A stretch of DNA of 64,000 bases from Monosporascus cannonballus (Eukaryota > Ascomycota > Sordariomycetes > Xylariales), in the NCBI GenBank assembly GCA_004154925.1, contig QJNS01000753.1, positions 98,301-162,300 on the forward strand, written 5' to 3'. Below are positions 22,353-34,134 of this stretch, one piece after another. How positions within the stretch are numbered: position 1 is the first letter of the stretch; the number at the start of each line of letters is the position of its first letter. Made by a program: the position numbers and the translations under genes. A model generated the notes under the pieces. That model ran no database searches, was not told the DNA's origin, and saw nothing but the letters and a program-made list of their open reading frames with translations.

Positions 22353-25110
22353 CCAATATTATTTGTAAAAAAACTTAACGGGGATTTGCGGTTTTACGTA
22401 AATTATAAAACATTAAATAAAATTATAAAATAAAATTATTATTTTTTTATTAATAAAAAAAATATTACGAACCTTATTATAGGCCCGGTGGTTTACGAAA
22501 TTCGATATTCGAATAACTTTTTACCCGTTACGTATCTATTAAGAAAATAAATAAAAAATTACGTTCCGTATATGTTTTGGGTTTTTCGAATAATTAATAT
22601 ATTTATTCGGCTTTAGCGGTATACCGATTACTTTTTAGCATTATATTAATATTACGTTAAAATGTTATTTTAATAATTTTTATTCCGTATATATAAACGA
22701 TATATTAATTTATTTATTCGGTTTTCGAATTAATTATATAACCAAAATTAAGCTAATATTTTGCCGTTTGATAAAAATAAAATTAAAGTTGGATCCGGAT
22801 AAATGCGAATTCGTAATCCAGGAAATGAAATATTTAAGGTTTATTATTGAAATAAAAATAAGCTTAAAAATTAATTCCAAAAAAATAACCGTTATTCGAG
22901 AATAAAAGGCCTTTATTAACATAAAAAGAATTAAGGATTTTATCGGATTTGCTAATTTTTATTAAATCTTTATAAAAACTTTTAATAAGGTAACGATTTT
23001 TTTTACGATTAATTAAGAAAAAGATTTTTTTCTGCTGGAAAAATATAAAATAATAAATTTTTAACCGATTTAAAAAGTTTTTTTATTATAATATTTATTT
23101 TTACGTATTAAAATCCCGAAAAAATGGTAATAAAGGTAAATTATTTTGGCTGGGTAATTGAAAAATATCTGTTTTAATTCGATTCGTTAAAGCGCCTATA
23201 ATTAATTACGTATTTCTTAAGAAAGTTATCGCCAATTAAATATAATTACAAAATATATAATAAAAAATTATTAATTATCGTTAAAATGCTAGCGGAATAA
23301 AAAAAAGGTTTTAAAAATTAATTAACTTTTTTACGATCCTAATAAATTACGTAAATTTCTAATATTTTATAAATATCCGTAAACTTATTAAAAAGTAAAT
23401 TTAATAAGGTGGTTTTTTATTTACTTTTAATTTTATATTTAAATATTACTTTAATAAGTTAATAAATCGACCTGATATTGTATTTCGCAAGTTATAAATT
23501 ATAATTTATAATAAAAAAGATATTAAATTTAAAAGGCGGGTAGCCCAATTAATTTAAAAAAATAATTATTTAATAAATTAACGCGGATTTAAAATTTTTT
23601 AATAATTATAATTTACTTAAAGCGAAATAATAATAAATAACCGGTTATATACTCCGGTAAGAAAGTATTTTTCGAAAAAGACCTTTAAGAAATCTAAGAT
23701 TTAAAAATTATTAAAAATAAAACCTTAAATATGGTATACGCCGCCATAACCCAGAAGTTACGTAATTTCCCTTTAGTTATAAATACGGTAAAGGGTTTTA
23801 TAACGGAATATTTTTTTAATTTTAAAGGTTTTTTATAATTTAAAAAACGTATTTAAGTTTTTATTTAAAAGCCGTTCCGGATATTATTAATTTAACGGAT
23901 ATATAATTTTTATATTACTAGCTACTTAGAAAAAAACATTATATTAATAATATTAATCCGTAATTATTACTAGCCGGAATAAATTTAGGATGTACGCCGT
24001 TTTTGCCGTAATTGTAACGTATATAACAGGTTATACGTATAAAAAAACAAAAAAAAGGTTATTATGGCTTTTACTTATTTTAAACCGATTTTATTTAGAT
24101 TTTTTGGTAAATTTTATAATCGACTTACCGGCAAAGCAAAAAAGGAAGCCCCGTTTTTTTATGGTATTTTATAATCGTTTAACGAAAATAGTTATTTTAA
24201 AGCCGATATTTAATATAAATATAAAAATGTACGTTTAACGCTTTATTATTTGTTATTAAAAATATTACGGTTTCTCCAAAAAATTGGTATTCGATAAAGG
24301 AAATAATTAAATAAGCAAATTCTGGACCTATTTATACCACCTAATAAGTATATAATAATAACTTAATATATTTTTTATTCCTAAACGAATAAAATTACAG
24401 GAAAATTTAAATAAAATTTTTTTGCCTATTTTTATTATTTTATAAGTTATATACAATATAATTAAGTTAAGCTTTTACCGGCAATATAATTAATTTTTAA
24501 TAGCAGGAATTTTTCGTTAAAAATAAGTTTTTTTAACCTACGGGTACGATATAAAACCTATTAATAAAATACCGATAATCCCCTAATTAATCCCCGAAAT
24601 AAAAAAAGTTATTAATTTCGTTAAAAATTATAAAAAAGTACGAAATTTGTATAAGTTATAATGGCGTTAATCCAAATTCGGATAAAGCAATTAATTAACG
24701 TTTTTAAAAAATAAATATTATATTTCGAAATAAAGGATTTAATATAATTAAATTTAAAAAACGTAATTATTCCGTAATTATTTAAAAAATTATTTTAAAT
24801 ATACGTTAAATATAGGGTTATTATAATTATGCCGTATAATACCGTAAAGCTAAACGTACCGTTAAAGATATATTTAAAATTTGACGTAAATCTTTTAAAA
24901 TTAATAATAAAAAACCCGTTATTTAGCCAGATCTTAAATAATAATTAACCGTTACCAATATTATTAAAAAAAGAAAAAAAATATGTAATAAAATATATAT
25001 TAAAGGCCGAAAATAAGTATGTAGGCCGCGGTCGCCGAAAAAAATTATTCGTAAAATAGGCAGGTTACGCTAAATTAATATAAAAATTACGTAACAATTT
25101 CGAAAAGTTA
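22353..25110 (+). pseudogene. Gypsy pol remnant: RT, RNase H, integrase, chromodomain
   Basis: Readable fragments in shifting frames: PILFVKKLNGDLRFYVNYK from 22353 (RT motif); YINDILIY from 22690, where the YxDD centre has become YxND by G-to-A; KLDPDKCEFVIQEMKYLGFI from 22786; FIGFANFY; RKLSP followed by YNKKLLIIVKM (RNase H) near 23220. In the integrase at about 24080-24200, FLVNFIIDLPA has the first catalytic Asp changed to Asn, followed by YNRLTKIVIL. A chromodomain-like VGRGRRKKLFVK lies near 25020. Many stops. Both catalytic Asp-to-Asn changes are the expected RIP outcome on GAC/GAT codons. Confidence 0.85.
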
Positions 25111-25235
25111 TTCGGAAACGGAGACGGGATCGGCAAAAACGTAAAAGTACGAATAAGGACAAAAAAAAGATATAAATAAAGCCGCCGCCGCCTTGCCGTA
25201 ACCTCGTTACTCCCTAAGGGCGAAAAAGGAGATAA

Positions 25236-25425
25236 TATTACAGGCTAAAGCCTATAAGGCAGCTCGGGCTTACGGAGCGAACTTTTTAGCCCGAGTTTAC
25301 CCATATGTATATAGGGAGCAGCCACTTTGCTGGTAGCTAGTTGTTTCTCCCCTTCCCTCCTTACCTTAAATATAAACCTTTGTTGGGCCGTACCTTCGTT
25401 CAACCTACGCATCGTGCCCGTCACA
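25236..25425 (+). repeat. Right LTR of the nested gypsy element
   Basis: Preceded by the purine-rich tract and followed by ATTCG. Contains the conserved agcccgag stem and ends CCCGTCACA. Confidence 0.92.
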
Positions 25426-25840
25426 ATTCGTTTTTTTTGCTAAGCACCATTTCGATAATACGTAAAGATTACCGTAAAACCCTGCGTTTAGCTAAGGTGA
25501 GTTATATAAAGCTTGATTAATAGTATTAAATTTAATACGTTGCTTATATTAAAGTGAAAATATATAACTTTTAGAAAATTAAGAGAACGTTTATAATAAA
25601 GGATTTCCTAAATGTCGTAAAAAAGAGTTTCGTACTAAATTAAGGGTAGCGAAAGTTAATTAACCTTATTAAAAATAATTTTCTTAATAAATTTATAACA
25701 TGCCTAAAAGAATTTAAAAATTGGTATTCGGCTATATGTTAGAAAAATAAATTAAGGGCCGAAATTAAAAAGTCCGAGATTTTAGTTATTATATTATTAA
25801 GATTACAATTTAAAGAAAAAAATATCATTATAATTTAATA

Positions 25841-27680
25841 ACGTAATCTATAAGCGAAGCGCCTATATAAGCGAAGCGCCCATTTTAACCACTTTATTGC
25901 ATATATTCAGTTTGTTAATAACTATACTATATTTAAATCAATTGAAATTATTCGGAATAATCTTTATCAAACGTATTTATTACTTCCTAATAAGTGCGCG
26001 CATTATGTCTGAGTTTACCGCAGACGCCATAGCACCGTTCCTTCTTTGTAACCTTTTTATGACAATTATTTTCCGCTATTATTTCCTATATTGGTTCGTT
26101 ATTACTTTTTTTTTCGGCCCGGAAAATTTCTCCCTCTCGAAAAGTAAGTGATTTTCTTTTTTGGAGGCGTTTGTTTTTGGTTTTCCGGTATTTATTAAGA
26201 ATGTGATTGGTTTTGCGAAGGTGGCCAATTTTATTACTAAAAAAAGCGATTTTGTACAGTAAATAATTTACCGTTTCGATTATAGTTGTCGGCTAATTAC
26301 CTTAATAGTTTATAATTTTATTTTTTAAATAATTAAATTATAAAGTTATTTTTTCGAAAGTTTTAAATATTTTGCGTTTAAAATAAAGGGGTAAAGATAA
26401 AAGGGAAACGGTTAATATTCAAAAGGGTTATTAGAAATTTAATTACGAAATAATATATTCGGGATTTAATAGAATAAGGTTAATATTGCGGAAGCCGGCC
26501 TTAATATTTTCGGAAGTTATAAACGTTTTAAATATTTCGTAAAAACCGATAAAGAAATTTTTTTTAATAACGTACGTATTATAACGTTTTATAAGGTTTT
26601 CGATATAGTGACCATAAGCTCGTTTTAATGGAGAAAAATATGTTATATTAAAAGGTTAAAGCTTATAAAAGAAATAAAAAATATATAAAGCATAATAATA
26701 TCGTATTTTTTATAATATTTTTCAAATTTTATTAAATAATAGTTTTCGTGACCGTTAAAGATAAAAAAATGTTTAATACTTTTTGTATGCGTTTTGGTAT
26801 ATTCGTTAAAATATTTAACTTAATTTAAACTTAAAACGTTTATTATCCAGTCGTTATTATTTACGGTAATTTTCCAATTACGTAATATGGAATTATTGCG
26901 GTATTAGGAAATAAAGTGGTTTTTGCCCGTTACGATAATATACGGAAAAAGGGCCTAACTTTGAAAACCGATAACTTAAATAACTATAACCTATTTTTTA
27001 TTGCCTTATTAGGCCTACTTAAATTTTTTATGCTTTTTGGTATTTATAATTATTATGTTTAATACCGTTATTAACCTTATTAAAAAGTTAATTTCGTCGA
27101 AATTATATATATTTTTTTCTGAAATACCGTATTTCGTAATTATATTATGTATAGGTTCGAATTATTTATAAAATACTTTTAGATTTTTATATATAACTTT
27201 TCGTAATTGATTTTTTGATTTAAATGTGTTTTTAATTTATTTTGCCGTTTAACGAAATTTAAGATCTAGTTAACGCCGACGTATCTCGCGTTACAGTTAC
27301 GTAAAATATATTGGCCATATTTTTAATATTTTTGAATCGAGAAGGAAACGTTCGTAAATCGAAGTCGAAAATATATTCGATAATGATTTGCTTTTCGGAA
27401 TCGGTTAATGTTTGCGAATTAGACGATATATCGCGTTATGCAGGTTTGCCTTAGATTTATTTGCGAAAAATTGTTTTCGGGATAATATATATGGTTATAA
27501 GCTTTTAAAAACTAATACAAAGGTCACGTTTTTTAACCTAAATAACAAGGTTTAATCGTACTGTTTTTGAAAGCCTAAATATATTATTGTGTTAAAAATA
27601 TATAAGTAAAATAAGGTAATTGAAAAGGTAAATCTGGGTGGGCGTTTCGCTTATATGGGCGTTTCGTTTGTGGATTACGT
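25841..27680 (-). mobile_element. Fot1/pogo-like (Tc1/mariner) DNA transposon remnant
   Basis: 1,840 bp with about 45 bp terminal inverted repeats (ACGTAATC... each end, containing two copies of an AAGCGAARCGCC motif), flanked by TA on both sides (25839-25840, 27681-27682). Differences between the ends are nearly all transitions. The minus strand from about 27420 downwards reads LTDSEKQIIIEYIFDFDLR then FPSRFKNIKNMAN, resembling the N-terminal helix-turn-helix of fungal pogo/Fot1 transposases, followed by stop-riddled sequence. It sits in the copia element near its gag/pol junction. Confidence 0.85.
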
Positions 27681-28589
27681 TATAAGTTTTATTTCGTTAA
27701 ATATGTTTAAAAAAAGAAATAAATATCTTTGCTTAATTATATTAAATAAGATTTACCTATAGGAACTTAATAAATACGTTTATTTATATTTTGCGATTAT
27801 AAGCGTAATTATCCGGAGGTTTTATTATTTAAACTAAAAAGATATTAAGGGAATTCGTAAACGATTTAAATATAATCGGTAAAAAAATTCCGTACAAATC
27901 TTATAAAATTTTTCAAATAAAAAAAGTTATTTAGGAAATTATAAAATAATTAATGTTTATTTTTTTATACAGTTCGGTAATATTATTATAATATTTATCG
28001 ATTTATATATTTTTAATCCTCTTAATTTAGTTCCAGAGATTTATATTACTATTGATTTTGGTACGTATTTTTTTAAATTTATATTAATCGATAATTATAG
28101 GGCTAAATATTTGGTAAATTTTAAAAACTTATTTGTTCTTAGTATCTTTATATTTAATATTACGGAAAACATAATAGAAACAAGTGTTTTCTCGTTTTCG
28201 ATTAATGGTATAAAAAAAGTAGTTAAGGAAATATTATATAGAACCTTTAGTAAATTAAAATATGATTTTATATTTAAGGATATTATAATAATAAAAGAAT
28301 TTTACGTTAATAATATTTCAGAAATTTTATTTTACAAAACTAAGATCTGGTATTGCGATTTGGATTATTGTTTCAGAATAGAAAAAATTAAGAAAAATAT
28401 TATTTTTGCGAAACTCTAATAATTATACAATTTAGTTTTCCTCGAATATAAACCTTTTTTTTATCCGAACATTTTATTAATTATTCCGTAAAACTTAATT
28501 AAAAGTTTAGTATATTTAATGATTAATAAAAAAAGCTGTAAAGACCATTAAGGAATTATTTACGCCTTCGTACAGAAATAAATGATTTT

Positions 28590-31500
28590 TGGTATTTAAA
28601 GTTAGGACATTTAGAATTTGCAGCGTTAAGATCGTTTGTTAAAATCATTAAAAATATTATTATAAAAGAGATAATACGCCGGAAATATAAGGTTTATATT
28701 TGTACGTACGTTTTTTAAGCAATTTTAAAGCGTTTATTAAAAGGCCGAACTCTTAAATCCTTTTGATATATTACGTAAAATTATTTTAATTATTTTGCGG
28801 TTTATAATTACTTTAAATAATTTTTAATAATTAAAAACGAATATAATAAGAAATTTTTCGCCTTTTTAATTATTACTCGTATTTAAGAAATAAGGTTCCG
28901 AGTAATTAAGAATTTCAAATACTAAGTACGTAAATACTATAAGTTTTTTATTTGCAAAATTAAGCAAAATAACAATATTAACATAATCGTAATAAATAAA
29001 TATATAATGTACTAAATATAATATATTAAAAAAGAAATTAAATTTAAGCTTTTGCCGTTATATATTAAAAAACCGAATAAATAAGCAAATACATTAAAAA
29101 TTAATTAATAAAGTTCTTAAAATAAGGTTAAGAATAAATTTTTTTAAGGAATTTTGGTCTAAAGTAATAAAAATAATAACGTAATTATGTAATATAAGCC
29201 TGAATTACTTTTACGATTAATTTTTACTTAATAAGATATTTGTTCGTTAATTTAGGCAGTATTTTCGTTAATATAGTTTTATCGTAATTAAATAATTATT
29301 ATAAATCTTAGGTTCGATTAATTTAAGATATTCGCATATGGCGTACGAACGTATCGGTTAATAAAAAAACAAAAAATAGAAATAAATAAGTAAATACAAA
29401 AAGTTGAACCGAAAGCTTATATTAGATATTTAATAAGGTATCGAACTGTTAATTTTTACCGAATATAGATACTTAAATTCGGTAAAATTATTATTACGCG
29501 TAACGTTACGTTTAATAAGAATATTTTTTATTAATTAAAAAAAGGTATTCGTTTTAATTATAAGCTAAAAGCTCGTATAAAATTTCCATATTTCTCAAAG
29601 GTTAATAAAAAAATTTAGTTTTCGAAATATATAACGCGTAAAATAATTTATATATTAATTATAATATTTTTAAAAAAATATAAAAAGTTTTAATTCCGAA
29701 TTTGAAAACTTAACAGATGGCTAATTAAGGAGTTAAAATTCGGAAGTAAGAAAGTTTGCGAGTAAAGCTGGAATTAATCGTAAATTTTTAATCTTTAAAA
29801 GCATTTTTGATTCGGAAAATAAGATTTAGGGAAGCACTTAAAAGAACGAAATTTAGTTACTTATTAAAACCGAGGTTTAATTATTTGTTAAAAGTATAAA
29901 GCCCGTAAAGCATCCGTAGGTTTACTGCAAAAAAATAATACGGAAAAAGCTTTTCGAAAAATACATTTAACGAGAACTATAGGAGAATTAATTTATTCGT
30001 ATATACTTAAAATCAGGCTCGGGACTTTAATAGGTAAGGAAAGTTCCGGTAATTAAAAACTTTTTTGCTTTTCGTATTCCCATATTTAAAAAAATAAAGG
30101 AAAATAAGTATAAGTATTTATTTGCAGAAATACAAAATTGCAAAAACGAGAAAATCTTAATAATACTGAAAACGACGGCGTTTATTTGGTAAATATTACC
30201 GGAATTTATAAAAGTAATAAAATATATTTAGCCTTAAATGGAAATTAAAAAAATTAATTATTTACTTTTATTATTCTAGTACGTAATAAAATAAGGATAC
30301 GAAAAACTTTATACTTTTTATATAATAATTATAATAAAGGTATTATAAAAATAATAAAAGATTAAACGCAATATTTAGCAGATCCAGAATTTACAAAAAT
30401 TAATTAATTAAATTATTTAAACTTTGAAAAGTTTTCGAAAAATACCCTTAAAAGTAAGTTTTTAAATAAAATGCTGAAAAAGAACTTAAGGCGTTTATGG
30501 AACGCAAAATATAAAAAGAAAATACCGATTATATAAACTAAGTCCAAATTAATCTTTTTAAAATAAGTCTTTATATATAAATTTGATAAAAGTAATTAGC
30601 TAAAACGTTACAAATTACGTATTTAGGTATGCGGCGATTTTCAGAAAACCGATTTACTTATTAATATTTATATTATTACGTTTATGGTTAAATTATTTAA
30701 AATCATTATAACTATAATTATTAAATTCGATTTTAAAATTTGTTAATTCGATATTAAAATAACCTTTTTAAACGTCTTTCGCAAAAAATAAGTTAAAATA
30801 ACTTATATTTTCCCGGTAGCTTTAAGAGAACGAAATATACGCAAAATTCGAACGAATATTATATAAATTTAAGGATTTATTTTTATTATAATATCGGGAA
30901 TCTTTTTTACCCTACGAAAATTAAGGCTTATCATGTTTTTAAAAAAACCGTATTTACTTTATAATAAATAATATACGTTCGTTTTCGTATTTTTTATTAA
31001 TAATTTGTTATTTTCCTATTATTAGAAAAATTATCGCCAAATTAATAAATTATTTTAAAAGTTTAAAAAAATATATAAAATTAAAAATTAAGAGTAAACG
31101 AACTAATTTCTAGATATTCGAATAATTTGAGATAAATTAAAATAAAGATTTCTTTTAATTTACGATTTTTATATTAAAAAATTATTATGTATTTTAAGCT
31201 AATAAAAAACGTTTACGTACCGTTAATTTTCTTAAAAATTAAACAATTTATTCCTAATACCGGAATAACGTTTAAGAAATAAGTTAAAAATTATTAAAAA
31301 TATATAAGTTTTATTTTATATATAATAGTAATAATTCCCCTAAACGTAATTTATATAATTTTCGTATTATTAAAATTTTTAATTAATCCGTTTAATAAAT
31401 ATATTAAAAGGGTTAATAAGATAATTTGTTATTTTTATTATATATATTTTTTAATAATCGTATATAAGGGTAAAAATACGGAAGCTCAAACGTTATTAAT

Positions 31501-31965
31501 CGTAAAAAATATATTATTTGCCGATAATCCCGAAACGTAACCATTTTTTTAAGGCTATATAATAATTTTTGGAAAGGACCAATTATATAAAAAGCAGTTT
31601 ATTAAGTAACGGTAATAACCTTTATAATAAAAACTAAATTATTTGCATTAAAATATACGGTTAAAAAATTATAGTTTTAAAGTATGTATTTCGGGATTTA
31701 AAATTAATATTAGGTTAAATTTAGGAAATCCTTTATAATAATTAATAAATAATTAAATTTATAATAAAAAAAACGAAAAGATTAATATTTAATTATATTA
31801 CGTTAATATATGAATTATGTAATTACGTTACAAATAAATATTTAAATTATTAAATATAATTTATTTACTTATAATTTACATACTTATTAACGAATTAAGT
31901 AATATATTTCGTAAATAATAATTCGAATATTTTAAATTATTTTTTAATTTATAGGATTTACGGCA
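28590..31965 (+). pseudogene. Copia pol remnant: GAG-pre-integrase, integrase, RT, RNase H
   Basis: WYLKLGHLEFAALRSFVK at 28590 matches the GAG-pre-integrase signature (W-h-x-R-L-G-H). Near 29056-29100 the integrase element ...Y-x-x-x-PN-(stop)-A is visible. From about 31490 the copia RNase H region reads ILFADNPET then GYIIIFGKDQLYKK, and further on the frame resembles the CDNQ...LRH...LPT region of that domain. An upstream open stretch (28111-28419) probably belongs to the protease/pre-integrase junction. Numerous stops and frameshifts; composition is about three-quarters A+T. Confidence 0.8.
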
Positions 31966-32529
31966 AACATAATTAGAAAAATATAAAAGCAAATAAAATA
32001 CATAACATTTTATTAAGCTTACGGCCTTCGGGATAAATTTTTTTAACTTTTTTTTTAAAAAAATAAGAAAATTATTATTATTATTATTAATATATTTACG
32101 GCAAAAGTAGATCGAAAATTTGCTTAACCAAGGTTAGCACCTACGCGCGTATAATAGGCGCATTACCGGCAGGCGCCATAATGATAAACGCATTTGCATT
32201 TTCCTGCTTTTTTTCCTATTTTTTGAAAAGTATATAAATAGCCGTACGAAAACGGTTTACCTGTTATAATTTCGATTAACGTTTTTTTTAAAATATAAGA
32301 ATAGAGATAAAAAAATATATATACGGTAAGGGGCGTTATTTTTAAACGCTTTTATAAAGCGTATTACAGCGGTACGGATAACGACAAAGTTACGATTAAT
32401 AGTTAATAAAGGAAAAAGTTTTTAGAGAATAAAAAAAATACGTATATCGGCATATAAGTATACCCGGAAACGTAACGCTGGTAACGATTACTTACAATAA
32501 CGTTATAATACGTACCGTTAAAGCAGCCG

Positions 32530-32790
32530 GCAAACGCGGAATGTAGGCAGCCGAAATAGGGTTTGGCGTAGCGCGTTTTACGCGCGGGACGTTAGCAGGG
32601 CGGACGAGCGGGCGTTATGGGCGTTACGGGCGTCGCAAGCGCGGTAATAAACGCGGGCGCGGGCGAGGCAAAAACGTCCTGCTTGCGTTCGGCGTTGGCG
32701 GCGGCGTCTATAGCAACGGCGGCGACAGCGGCGGTAACGGCAGCTTTCGCGCGCGTTACGTACGTTATGCGAATACGAACGGCCGTAACG
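32530..32790. other. GC-rich island between copia pol and the right LTR
   Basis: About 260 bases dense in GCG/CGG triplets surrounded by extremely AT-rich sequence, in the 1.4 kb segment between the end of RNase H and the right LTR (31966-33349). I recognise no protein in it; one frame on + is open and Ala-rich. The CpA dinucleotides it still contains suggest it escaped most RIP, or is a later arrival. Confidence 0.6.
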
Positions 32791-33349
32791 CGTTAAACTT
32801 TAAAAAATATTTATTATAATTATTATTAATAACTTTAAATAAAATTACTTAATAATAATAATATTTACGTTATTATTAATAAAAATAATTATAATTAATA
32901 ATTAATATATTTAATAATTTACAATATATATTACGTATACGTAAAAAATAAAAAAAATATTTATTTTTAATAATAGTAATAATAATAATAATAATAATTT
33001 ATATTATATACGTTAATATTACATTTATTATTTCTTAATATAAAATACTTACGAAATTATTATGCAAATTAAAAAAAAAAAAGAAAAAATTTTTTTAATA
33101 CGCGAAAATAACAGAAAAATAAACGAGCAAAACGTAAACCTTATTATTTTATTACTTGTTATTGCAATAATAATAAAGGAAAACGAATATAACAATAACT
33201 TTTCCCCTATAAATCTAATATATATATAATTTATTTTTTTAATCAAATTAATTAATTTTATTATTTTCTGTTATTATACAGTTATTTGGAAATTATAAAA
33301 ATTATAAAAAACAGATTTAAAGGAGCAACTCCTTTTTATCTAGGGGGTA

Positions 33350-33536
33350 TATCGTGGAATAGGGGTATCTGTATTAGTTATTAAGCTCTATAGCACCCGG
33401 AAAAACCTTATTCTGGCGTTCCCACAGTATATAGAGAGCTTCCTAGCTACCGCTCCTTGGAGCTTAATTCTAGTCAGACAATTATCACTTCCCACACTTT
33501 ATGCAACCTTTTCTCGCGATCAGCCTAACTGTGACA
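33350..33536 (+). repeat. Right LTR of the copia element
   Basis: Starts TATCGTGG (TG changed to TA), ends CTGTGACA, followed by AATAT. Contains the same ttctcgcgatcagcc core as the left LTR. Confidence 0.92.
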
Positions 33537-34134
33537 AATATACCCTCAAGAGCTGTGTATCTGCTCCTTAGTAAGTGTGACAGATAGTGATGGGCAAACG
33601 CCATTAAGCCTGGCGGCCCGGTGGGGGTGCGAAGCTGTTGTTAAGGTACTCCTGGGAACGGGGCAGGTCGACATCGATAAAAAGGATAATAATGGCCGTA
33701 CGCCGCTAACTTGGGCGGCCGATTGCGAATGGCCTAGGGAAGGGCAGGAAGCCTCTGTTAGGGCATTGTTGGCAACGGGACAGGTCGACGTTAATGCAAG
33801 GGAAAATGGTGGCCGTACACTATTAAGCTGGGCGGCCGAAAAAGGATGCGAAGCCGTTGCTAAGATATTACTGGAAACGGGACAGGTCGAGGTCGATGCA
33901 AGGGACAATAATGGCCAGACGCCGTTAAGCTATGCCGCCTTGAAGAAGCGTAAGGCTCTCGTCCAGCTGCTTCAATCAGCTTAATAACAACGCTCTTCCA
34001 CCGCCCATTTCCCAATTTTTACGCTGTGTACATTTTTCTTTTAGAGTGTTACTCGCAGTAACTATACACATCGTAATACACGATGTAGGCTGTTTTACAT
34101 ACCCCTTTAACTACCGAATCAGCCAGTCGGAAAC

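Larger units (their letters stand above)
19847..25425 (+). mobile_element. Ty3/gypsy chromovirus, RIP-degraded, nested in the copia element
   Basis: Two 190 bp LTRs (19847-20036, 25236-25425) with duplication ATTCG (19842-19846, 25426-25430). A polypurine tract (aagggcgaaaaaggagataa) lies right before the right LTR. The 5.58 kb element holds gypsy-order pol remnants on the + strand: RT, RNase H, integrase, then a chromodomain-like segment. It sits in the gag region of the host copia element, so it is younger than that insertion. Confidence 0.93.
19044..33536 (+). mobile_element. RIP-degraded Ty1/copia LTR retrotransposon with nested insertions
   Basis: Two 187 bp LTRs (19044-19230, 33350-33536) with target duplication AATAT (19039-19043, 33537-33541). 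The primer-binding site is half-tRNA type at 19231 and an AGGGGG-containing polypurine tract precedes the right LTR. Order of pol remnants on the + strand (GAG-pre-integrase, integrase, RT, RNase H) is copia-like. Subtracting the nested gypsy (19847-25425) and Fot1-like (25841-27680) elements leaves about 7.1 kb. The interior is extremely AT-rich and full of stops, yet the LTRs keep normal composition. Confidence 0.92.
18918..33582 (+). mobile_element. Solo LTR in the ankyrin region, itself split by a copia element
   Basis: Ends TGTCATGG and AGTGTGACA with host duplication GATAG (18913-18917 and 33583-33587). The LTR's own sequence is only about 167 bp: 18918-19043 and 33542-33582. It resumes exactly after the copia element's duplication AATAT. 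It therefore inserted first and served as target for the later element. No internal domain or second LTR belongs to it. Confidence 0.85.
15600..33984 (+). pseudogene. Disrupted NLR: alpha/beta-hydrolase-NACHT-ankyrin protein
   Basis: Start ATG 15600. Introns at 15680-15728 and 16439-16484. The N-terminal serine-hydrolase domain begins IVFVHGFTGHPVRTW and holds the Ser elbow AHSLGE. The NACHT domain has Walker A GKPGTGK (16852-16869), Walker B CFIDALDECDE and LFTSRHYPH. Ankyrin repeats follow (LGRTPLSLAARWG at about 18820), then continue at 33588-33984 with four more repeats and a natural stop. Damage: one extra A in the A5 run at 15921-15925; W-to-stop TGA at 16025; frameshift near 16608-16616; Walker A Ser replaced by Leu (TTG 16870-16872); second Gly of the Ser elbow replaced by Glu (16106-16108); a solo LTR with duplication GTTGT at 17464; and a nested insertion with duplication GATAG at 18913. 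Removing elements, introns and the two extra bases leaves a length divisible by three, about 1,123 codons. Family knowledge: such STAND proteins act in fungal non-self recognition. Non-functional here. Confidence 0.9.
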
